Source: Monocercomonoides exilis (taxonomy: Eukaryota; Preaxostyla; Oxymonadida; Polymastigidae). From it: a stretch of DNA of 64,000 nucleotides. Below, piece after piece: positions 51,454 through 61,300 of this stretch (positions are counted from its first letter, which is position 1; each line of letters opens with the position of its first letter). The notes beneath the pieces are model-generated. The model made no database searches. It saw only the letters and a list, made by a program, of their open reading frames with translations, and was not told the DNA's origin. The position numbers and the translations under genes are program-made. The DNA lies in assembly GCA_001643675.2 (NCBI GenBank), contig LSRY02000012.1, positions 126,501-190,500 of the forward strand, given 5' to 3'.

Positions 51454-53679
51454 ATGTCTGAATTGTCTCAAACAGGAGCAGATAAAAGCACAAAAGCCGA
51501 GAGCGTTCTTGTCAGTAATATGCTTGCGGCTATTGGTTTGCTTATATTCTTCGAGAGCCTCAATTTACAAAAATAATCTTTCCAAATATTATTCTTCTTT
51601 TTATGATTGATTTCACTTTTTAATGATATTTTTTCACAAATACAGGTGTTTCTGACACTGTCAGAACGTCGCTCGGCCCAAGAGGAATGGACAAAATGGT
51701 TTGGATTTTAAACTAAATACATTTTTTTATTGATGTTTTTCATTTTCATTTTCTTTTTATATTAGATAACAGGAACATCAAAAGAGACAACTATTACTAA
51801 CGACGGAGCAACCATCATGTCCGAACTTCAAGTTCTTCATCCATGTGCAAAAATGGTTCGTAATTTTTTCACAATATACTTCCTTTTTTGAAATTTTTGA
51901 AATACTTTTTGTTTGTTGCTCTAAAGTTTGTTGAAATGTCAAAAGCTCAAGATGTGGAAGCAGGAGATGGTACAACAACTGTTGTTGTGATGGCAGGCTC
52001 ATTGTTGCAACAAGCTCACAGATTGGTTCAAAAAGGTATTTATCATAATAACTTTTTCAATTTGTTGAATGTCTAAAATTAAAATTAACTTTAGGAATTC
52101 ATCCCAATGTTATATCCAGAGCATTTGGAATTGCTGTAAATCAAGTGGAACCAGTATGGAAATGTTTTGATAATTTGATTTCTCATTGATTTTTTTTTCT
52201 ATTTCTTTAGATTCTCAGACAAATTGCTGTTCCAATAACGTTGACGGACAAAGAGATATTAATCCAAAATTGCGTCACATCACTGAGTTCAAAAGTGTGT
52301 TTATTCATTAGTTTTAAAAAGCCAAAAAAAAAAAACTTTTTTTGATTTGCTTTGTTAAATTAAAGATGGTAAGTGCAAATTCTGAGCAGCTTGCTGAGCT
52401 TGCAGTTGATGCAGTCTTATCTGTGATGGAGGAAATGCCAGCACCTCCCCCAATTCTTGCCTCGATGAAAGCTGAAGCAGAGTCAGCCTCTTCTTCTGCA
52501 TCTTCTTCTGTATCAACAAAATGCTTCAATGCTGATCTCAAAAGAGTGAAGCTTATTAAACAGCTTGGCACACCCGTCGAGGAATGCAAGCTCATCAAGG
52601 GATTGGCTCTCTCAGCATCTGTTTCACACGAGCCAAAAGCCAAAACAAAAGTCGAAAAAGCAAAGATTGCTTTGATCCAATTCTGCATTTCACCTCCAAA
52701 GACAGATATGGATTCAACTGTTGTTGTGAAGCAGAAAGAAGAAATCGACGCAATCGTCCGTAGAGAACGTAGCTACATTGTTGACATTTGCAAGAAATTC
52801 AAGGCTGCCAATGTTAATGTTGTCTTGGTTCAAAAATCAATTCTTCGTGATGCCCTGAGCGATATGGCGCTGTACTTCCTGGCAAAAGCGGGAATTATGA
52901 CAGTCAAGGATATTGAAAGAGACGATGTTGAGTTCATCTGCCGTGCAACTGGCTGTGTGCCAATTGCCTCACCTGATGAGATCAACGGAGTGGAAGGAGG
53001 AAAGAACGATCCATTTGGATATGCAGAGCTTGTGGAAGAAGTCCATCCCAAATCATCTTCTTCAATGGGAGCTGTGGCTTCATCGTACGTGCAATTCACC
53101 AACATTAAAGAGAAGCCAGGACATGAAGCAGGATCTGTTGTGTGTCTGCTGTGCTGTGCACCAAACAAGATGATGCTCGACGAAACAGAGAGATCTCTTC
53201 ACGATGCTCTGTGCGTTGCTCGCTCGCTTGTCAAGCGTCCTTATCTTATTCCTGGTGGAGGAGCTGCTGAGACAGAGCTGGCAGTGCAGCTGGGAGAATA
53301 TGCGAGAACGCTTTCTTTGCATGGCAGCGAAACAGACTGCGGAACAGGGCTGGATGCTGTGGGCGTACGAGCATTTGGAGAGGCTTTGGAGATGATTCCG
53401 TTAACTCTTGCTGAGAATGCTGGATTGCCTCCAATCACCGTCTTAACTGAGCTCAGAGCTATGCATCATGCAGCACATCACAGTGAAGAGGGAAAAGAAA
53501 TTGATGAAGAAACAAAAAAAGGAAAATATTTTGGAATAAATATTAGGAAAAATGCAATAGGAAACATGATGGAAGCAAAAGTTGTACAACCAATGCTGAT
53601 TACTCTCAGCGCAGTTCAACTTGCAACAGAAACTGTTCGTCAAATTCTTAGAATTGATGATATTTGTGCTGCTCGTTAA
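51454..53679 (+). CDS. CCT4: Chaperonin CCT/TRiC subunit delta
   Basis: Seven exons: 51454-51535, 51646-51698, 51766-51855, 51927-52035, 52095-52153, 52211-52294 and 52366-53679. They sum to 597 codons including TAA (596 residues; human CCT4 has 539). Group II chaperonin signatures are complete in the equatorial domain: [44 protein letters not shown] split over exons. Delta-specific text follows: [58 protein letters not shown]-like [47 protein letters not shown]. The complex folds actin, tubulin and WD40 proteins in the cytosol. Extra length comes from inserts near residues 165-190 and in the apical and equatorial return ([17 protein letters not shown]). The usual Arg-Gly of the apical-end strand is missing ([12 protein letters not shown]). 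Confidence 0.96.
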
Positions 53680-53869
53680 TTATTGAACGACCACTTCAGA
53701 AGATACTACTTTTATCTTCACTTCTTTTTATTTTTTTATTCTTTAACCACTCGCATTTTACTCTATACACGCTAAACAAAGACTACAAAAATTTATTTAT
53801 CAATAAATACAATTATTTAGCGAAAATTAGAATTGATCATTCAAAAACCTTTATTTGAAATCACAGAAG
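53680..53869. other. Spacer between CCT4 and PSMA4
   Basis: 190 bp, AT-rich, no gene. It holds the 3' end of CCT4 and the promoter of PSMA4, both on the plus strand. Confidence 0.5.
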
Positions 53870-54893
53870 ATGGTTTTGCTTCTAATTGTTATTTCTGTTT
53901 TGTTTTAAGTTTAATCATTATTTTATAATATTTAAGTCTCGCAGATACGATCATAGAACAACAACCTTTTCACCGGAAGGTTATTTTTACTTTTCTTTCA
54001 TTTTCAATTTGTCATTTTTCCGTTTTAACGTTTCTTTTTGTAGGCCGTCTTTTTCAAACGGAATACGCGATGGAAGCTATTAACCATTCTGGAGCAGCAG
54101 TTGGGATATTAGTACGCGATGGAATTGTCCTTCTTGGTGTTCAACACACAACAAATCAACTTCTTGAACCATCTGAAGAAAAAATGTTTAAAATAAATGA
54201 GAAAACAGCATGTGCTGTTGCAGGTTGGTTCATCATTAATTTTCATTTCAACAATTCTCTGAATTGCTTTTTTAAAGGATTGAATTCTGATGCTATTAAT
54301 CTTATTGATTATGCGCGCAGAGTTTCTCTTCAACACATGATGAAATTTGATGAAAGCATGCCTCTCGAACAATTGATTTCAATTGTTTGTGACTTAAAAC
54401 AAAGTTATACACAATTAGGAGGTTTTGAATCGACATATATTTGTTTAATAAAAAATTATTGTGTAATTTCTACATATTAGGGCTTCGTCCTTACGGTGTT
54501 TCTTTTATTATAGGAGGATGGGATGAGCATTACGGGTTCCAATTATATCTGACACAACCGTCAGGAATGTACGGAGCATGGAAAGCCACAGCAATCGGAA
54601 TGAACAGTAAAACATCTCAAGTTTGTTTAAGGCAAGACTACAAAGAAACAATGTCTATTGAAGAAGCTACTGTGTTGGGATTAAAAGCAATCGCCAAATC
54701 TTTAGATACTGCAAATGTCACAGCTGAAAAGTTGGAGATAGTGCAGATTACAAGAGATGCTCATCGACGCAAGGAAGAGCAAATTATTCAAAAAGTTCTC
54801 ACAAAGGATGAGATTACTGCACTTATAGAAGCTAACAAAGATGTGATTGTTCGTCGTGATGAAGATGAAGAAGAAGAAGGTGGGGAATACTAA
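53870..54893 (+). CDS. PSMA4: 20S proteasome subunit alpha-3 (alpha type-4)
   Basis: Five exons: 53870-53872 (the ATG alone), 53937-53979, 54044-54223, 54278-54421 and 54481-54893; introns are 64, 64, 54 and 59 nt. The product has 260 residues, like human PSMA4 (261). The N-terminus SRRYDHRTTTFSPEG joined to GRLFQTEYAMEAI is the alpha-subunit signature, and its pattern is that of alpha-3. Further matches are NEKTACAVAGLNSDA, DLKQSYTQLGGLRPYGVSF, HYGFQLYLTQPSGMYGAWKATAIG and AEKLEIVQITRD. The C-terminus is an acidic tail (DEDEEEEGGEY). Alpha subunits form the gated outer rings of the 20S core and have no catalytic Thr. The start was chosen because the only in-phase upstream codon is an ATG directly followed by a GT donor (ATG|GTTTTG) whose acceptor is at 53936. 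Confidence 0.95.
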
Positions 54894-55314
54894 ATGAATC
54901 TTTTTTTCAGTTGCACCCTAACCTAGTTTAATGCTTGTATTGTTTCTATCCGCTTTCCACTTCATTTCTGCCACTTTCTTTGGCAATTCTCTTCAGCTCT
55001 TATCTCTCCAAAACACAATTAGCGATATATCATTTTTGCTATTTAGATGACGAATTTATTTTATTTTTTTTTAAATTAAAACATTTAAAAATTACAAATA
55101 ATCAATGATACTTCAATCGCATCTTAACACAAATTTCAATCAAACAAATGCAACGAAAATAATATGCATTAATCTCAATGTGTATAAAGGAACTAACAAT
55201 GAATTACAAACTACCAAAACAAAAGGAAAAAACAAATAATGAATTGGGTGCTATTGAAACGAACGGAATTATACAGAAGAGAGAAGAATAAAAAACTAAT
55301 GTCGAATCAAAGAA
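54894..55314. other. Convergent spacer between PSMA4 and dynein gene
   Basis: 421 bp, AT-rich, between two genes ending towards each other. No open frame or RNA gene recognised. Confidence 0.6.
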
Positions 55315-58300
55315 TTACTCCATCGTCTGAGGACGAGGCTCGCAGAGCAACGCAACACCGCGCAGGACCCAGTGATTTGGACGAAGTGCTGAAGGAAGTG
55401 AGACTGGAGTGATAAAGTTTGTGGAGTGGCCAGTGGTGGAGAGAACACCGTACCTTTGGGCTGTTTTGTAGAGCGGGGCAATGTAAGTCTGCATGCTGGC
55501 TGATGTGGAGCAAGGAGAGAGATTGGGAGTACCGGAATGTTGCTCCTGCTGCGGCAGGAAATGAATGATTGGCATTGCAGACGACATCTCTCCCCTCAGC
55601 CCTTCTGCCAGCTGCATCCTCTCTTTGTCCCATCTGGCTCCTTCAATGAACAACCCACTGACATAAACACCATCGGCAGGTCCATCTTTGAGGAGCCTTG
55701 TGTCTTCGTTTTTCCTCGAATACCTCTTCTTTTTAGAGAGCACTCGCTTCATTCCGCCTTCATCGATGTATTTATCTTCTTCTGATTCTCCTTCTTTCCT
55801 CTTCTCATCGTCTGGAGAGTCGTCCATCACTCGATGAATGAAATGTAGCGTGTCTATTGGGCAGTGCAGCTTCCGTGCAGTTGTCTGCATAACAGCAGTG
55901 AGAAAGCCCTGTGGGAAGAAGAACCCAGGCAGCCAGAACACGGTCGGCACTCCGTTCTGCAGCCAGTTGCGGAAGAAGGCAACACGCGCAATTAGATCGT
56001 CAATCCATTGAGAAAGGAGACGGAGCGAGGGATAAGCAGAGGCTGACCAAAGAGCAGGGACTTCGGATAAACGGATGGCAGAGTAGATCTCGTCAAGCTG
56101 CTTCGACATCACAACAAACCCTCCGATGGCTCTCTGCAATTCTGTCAGGGTTGATTTGATGAGTGAAAGCAAGGAGTTGAATCTGTCCATTTCTTGCGAT
56201 AGAATAATGGAAAGTGAATTCGGCTGGTCTGCTTCACTAGGTGAGGCTGGAGCAGATGATGTTGCCAAGTTAATGCCACTGGATATCGACTGCACAGGCG
56301 GAGGCAAAACTCCTTCTGCAGCTTCGTCGTGTGTCAGAAGATGAGGCAACTTCGCTAAGATGTCTCGTGTTTTGTTGAGCACATCCTCATCTGGATTGTA
56401 TTTCTTCTTGAATTGTCGAGGAATAAATGTTGTTCTGCTTGTTGTTGCTCCTCGTTGAAGCTTCGAAGAATCAGACGGTGTCAGCGGAGCAATGCTGACT
56501 GATGCTGTGGAGTTTGCGCCAGCGGTGCTCATCTGATCGAGCAAAGGAGAGGGCTGAAGGGATGGCACCTGTAGCAAACAAGGTGTTGCAGTGCGTGGGA
56601 CACCCGATGCTGTTGACGCAGACGCGGGAAGAGTAGCTGAAGAGGTGTACTGGCTGACATGCTTCTTGATAACTGGAGTCTGCACCGAATACACTGAGTT
56701 GTTTGAATTATCTGTAGGCTCTGCAGATACATTGGGCATCATCAGAAGAAGTGACTTTACCAATCGCTCCGTCTCAATCAATTGATAGGCCTGCTCTGCA
56801 TTTATGTGCATCCCGAACAGTTCAGGTTCATCGCTTGTCGGGAAGTTCTCAACGAACGCATACAAATGAGGAAGCACTTTGATGTCAGATGGCAGTGTGT
56901 ATGGATTGCTCGAAGGAGGAAGCTCAAAAGATGAAGGAGTGCCTTCTTGGCTCCTCTTCGATGCTAACGAGCTGTCTTCAGGAGCATCTTCATCCACACT
57001 GGGGCGATGTGTCCTATGAGGCGAGCGAAGGCCTGACGTAGACCCAGCTGAAGGCACAGATGTCAGATTATGGTGAGGATGCTTAACCAACAAAGCTGAT
57101 GATGAAGCAGAAGCAGAAGACGAGGAGCTAATTTCAATTGCAATTTCAGCCTCGAAAGGAGCCTCTTCAACGAGATCGAACTGCTTTCCAGGGACAACAA
57201 TAGACGGCTGGTAGAACTTGCTGAGAAGAGCAAGAAGTGTTCTCCTGTCCCATTCGTCTGTCACTCGCCCTCCATAGTTCACAGAGCCAGTCATGTAACG
57301 CAACGCTTTCCAGGGGATTTCTCCGCTGCTGCTCTGCTCGTTCAGATACATCCGCAGGTGGTTCATTGATATTTCGTAGTCGCTTTCGTTGAACTCGTAT
57401 TGAATGTTCCATCCCAACGCACCATACTTCTTCCTTTCCTGAACTAGCGCATGGAAGAATGTCAGCCCAATCAGCAGACGTCTCCAGCCAAAGCCTCGCT
57501 TTCCTGTGCATCCTGTCTCAAACAAACGTCCGTTTCCAGTTGAATTCAAAGAAGCGAGTGAACGGAGCATATTTGCTCGAACTCCTGCTGGTGGCTCATT
57601 CGTTAGTTTGATTCCATTCTGCAACACACTCACCGGAAAGGCAGATGTTGGCATAGCACTCAGCCACAAACGGAAGTTTGCAGGAGAATCGACATCAGTA
57701 TTTTGCTGCGAAGAACTAGAGGAGGTGTCTGAAAGGGCGTAGGACAAGCACACTCTCTCCAGTTCTGGCATCCAAGACGCAGCCAAATGACAGTTCTGCA
57801 GAAACACCCATTCGCCTTTCTCTCGTGCATTCTGAAGCAACCGCAGTGCAATTGGTCCTTGTCCTTGCCCAAGTGACAGCAAACGCAGTCTGTTCTCAAA
57901 TCCTCTTGATTGTGCAAAACGCACAACATGCTGTGTTGGATCAGCGCCTGTTGACAGAATGAATATGATTGGTGTACCAGATGTGCTGTCACGATGTGCT
58001 CGATCGAGATCAAGTGGTGGAGACTGGCTGAAGAACTCGCCAAGTTCCTCTTTCACATAATGTGTGATGCAATTTGTGAGGCGATGAGGAAGCAGCACTC
58101 GAACAAGGAGCAGACGTTGGAAACTGTTAAGCTTTTCCTGCCAGGGCGATGGAAGTTGTGATGCAACAGGAACAGCAGCTTCAATAAACGTAGTCCATGA
58201 AGTAGGTCGGAAATTTGTGTTCAAACTGAATTGGGAATCGCTGTTGACAAACTCTGTGTGAACAGATGCATTCGAAAGCAGCAGAGAAGCTGTTGAAGCA

Positions 58301-61300
58301 GTTGGCTTAAAAATACCATCAGCAGTCACCGACCTCTCTGTGTCGTCTGCAGATGTGTCTTCGTAAACAGAGTTCACCTCTCCTTCGCTATCATCAGCTA
58401 TCGACTGAGTTATTCCGCGCCACAAATCATCCCAGCGATCTTCCATGATACCAAGGTCAGCCCAGCATTTGGGTTCAATCACATCTGAATAAGGAATCAT
58501 CCGTCGCGATTTTTTGACTGTTAAAAGAGGAGTTGCTGCAAGTGGAGAGAATGCAGGCTCCTGCTGTGGAAGACTATTAACTCCGCGGAGAAATACACTC
58601 CACTCTGTGTCGTTGATTATACCTTCTTTGCGTTTAATTTGAATGGTGATGAAGAATGAGAACAATATCCTATGCTTTTCAAACAGGCCTCTGCAGACAT
58701 TCGAGTAAATTAATTCAGTCAACGTATCTTTCAGCGCAGTCAGTCGCACAGACAGCTTTGAGCTGTGCTGTGCCTCGTTCATAGCCAAGCGGAAGATGGA
58801 CACGAAATACTGGAGCGAATACTGATACATCGGATCCAGGAGTGCCAAATCGACAATCGCAAAATACAAAACTGCGCCTCTCACAGCCATTGGGCGATAT
58901 TCATTACGCGCTGCCTGCAGCTGAATTTCAGTCTGCTGACTCTCTTTCACACGCAGTGAGATTTCTGTTGATGTCTTCTTCGACTGGTCAAGTGTGAGGA
59001 TCAAAGCAGGATCGTCAAGAAGTTTTTCGACTGTTGCTTCTTTCATCAGCTCCAAAATCTGATCTTCTGTTTCAGTCAGCAGCTTGGCATCGGCTGCCAT
59101 GTCACGAACAAGTTTGTCTTTTGCTTCTTCAACTTCTTCCTTTTCGTGCGCAACCACCCTCGCAAGCAGCTGCTCCTCCAAACCATCTTGAGTCACTGTG
59201 AAGTTGATGATTGTTGTGTTAATGAACATTTCAGGGAGATAATGTGGATTTGAAAGCTTTGTTGTAATAAATAGCTTGAAATTAGGATGTACATCGATAT
59301 CCTGATCGTTCAAGTGGATGATTGTTCTGCCTCCTTGTTTGGTTGTCTGCTGTCTCAGCAAAGGCGCAAGTATTGGATCCAACGACTCCCCGACATCTTC
59401 CAAAAGAACTGGCTGTCCAAATCGTATGGCATTTGAAAGCGTTCTCATAAAGTTCACTTCTCCCATCCGAAGCACTTTCAGCTTTCCTCTCTCTTTTGCT
59501 CGAATCCAACGGTTTGCTTGTGACTGCGGATCAATCATCAACGGCCATTTTCTTGTCTTGTTTGTAATAACACCGTTCTGAAGAGACAGCAAGTCTGAGG
59601 GAAGACCTTGAATCATCCAATCGCGTGTCTCGACTGCTGAGGACAAGCTGTCTTCCAAGCTGAACATAGGACTTTCTTCTTGTTTAGTTAAAGATTCCGC
59701 ATCATCTTCATTGCCCACATATTCCACCGCTTCATCATCTTCATTTTCAGATGCCATTGCTGGCAAGCTCTGCATCTCGCATTCGTAAGTCCATCGTTTG
59801 ATGAGCTCCTTCCTTCGTTGTGTGTCAAATGGCCCAATATAAGCAAGGCATGCAGCAGAGATGATTGAACTTCCTAAAATATACACAGAAGAAGCAGAAA
59901 GATCCTTCAGTTTTTGCTCCCATCGCTCTCCTTCATCTCCCAGAGCATCCAACAATCGCTCTGCATTCGAAAATCTGTTTTGTGTTTGTGCAATTGCAGC
60001 TTCTGTTTGCATCTGCTCTTTCTTCTTTTCATCGAAACGTGCCTCCAACAGATTCAGCGCTTCTTCCAATTCTTTCAATTGCTTTCTCTTCTCATCCAAC
60101 TTTGCAGTCAAGTCATCAAGCTTTGCCTGCGCTTCAGCTGCGGCTTGCTTCTTCGGCTCGATGATTTTACTCACACGCGCAAATTCAATGATGGCAACCA
60201 CCCAAGCACAGATGTTTGCAGCAGCCTTTGAAACAGCCACCACTTTTTCTGGGTTGAAATCTGGATCATCCAAAAAAGTTGTTTGCATCCGCTTTCCCAT
60301 CGCAGCATCAATCTCGTTGATGTCGAAGTTCAGCAGCATCTGCACAAAGTTTGGCTGTGCCAGCAGTGCTCGAGCAGAGTCCCAGTCATTCTTTTTCCCG
60401 AACAATGTGCACACTGCAAACATCACCTTCTTCACAGCCTCTGGTGGATTAGCAAATGTACGCACTTCATTCACAGCTGCCTTCGAGAGAGACTCCAGCG
60501 CTTGTGTGGCTGCTTCAAACACGGGCGTAATCTTGTCCAAGTCCTGCTGTGCATCGTCTTTCAGCACTTGTGCTTTCTCCTGCTCTTCCTTCACAACAGC
60601 CTCTTCCTGTCTCACTTTGACTCGCACATCCTCCGTCTTCTCTCTTTCCAGTCCGATTGTCTGCATCAGCTCTGCAATCTGCCCTTTTTGCTTCACAAGC
60701 ATCGGCTCCATCTTCACCAACTCTTCCTGCATCGATGCAACAGACTCCCTCGTCTTCATAAGCGTCTTCAAACCTCCTTCATACTTCCCTTTTATTTCAA
60801 TCAATGAATCTGTCTTCTCCTTCAAAAGTGTGGCAAACAGCCCAACCATCTCCAGAAAGAGTGCAGGCGTTGAGTATATCTTCCTCTTTGTCTGTGCATA
60901 GAAGATGTCTGAGGCTTCTTCTGCTGAAGCATGAATGGTCACAAACACTGAAGCCACTCGCTCATGTAAAGGAGCCAATCCTCTTCGTTTGTGAAGAGGA
61001 ATATATTCTTCTGTTTGTATTGGAATTTCTATCTGAACTGGACGATTGCTTTGTCCACCAACACTTTCCGCTTCGTTCCCGCTGCTGTTGTGTGGAGTGA
61101 GACTGCTGTCATTCCCATTTTCTTTTCCAGCTTTCATTTTCTCTTTCTCTTTTTCTTTTTCTTTCTCAGCATTGACAGCAGCAGCAACAGCCACGGGGTC
61201 TGTTCCAAGAGGCGTATTATTCAGGAATTTCAATGCAACTGACCGAAGTGCTTGCTTAGGCCAGTTGGAGATCCAGTCGATGGTGCAGCAATTCACGAGC

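Noticed and set aside
59861-60901. 346-codon plus-strand open frame rich in Ser, Cys and Phe
   Set aside because: It is antisense to the dynein stalk and microtubule-binding domain. Glu/Lys/Ala-rich coiled coil gives open antisense frames.
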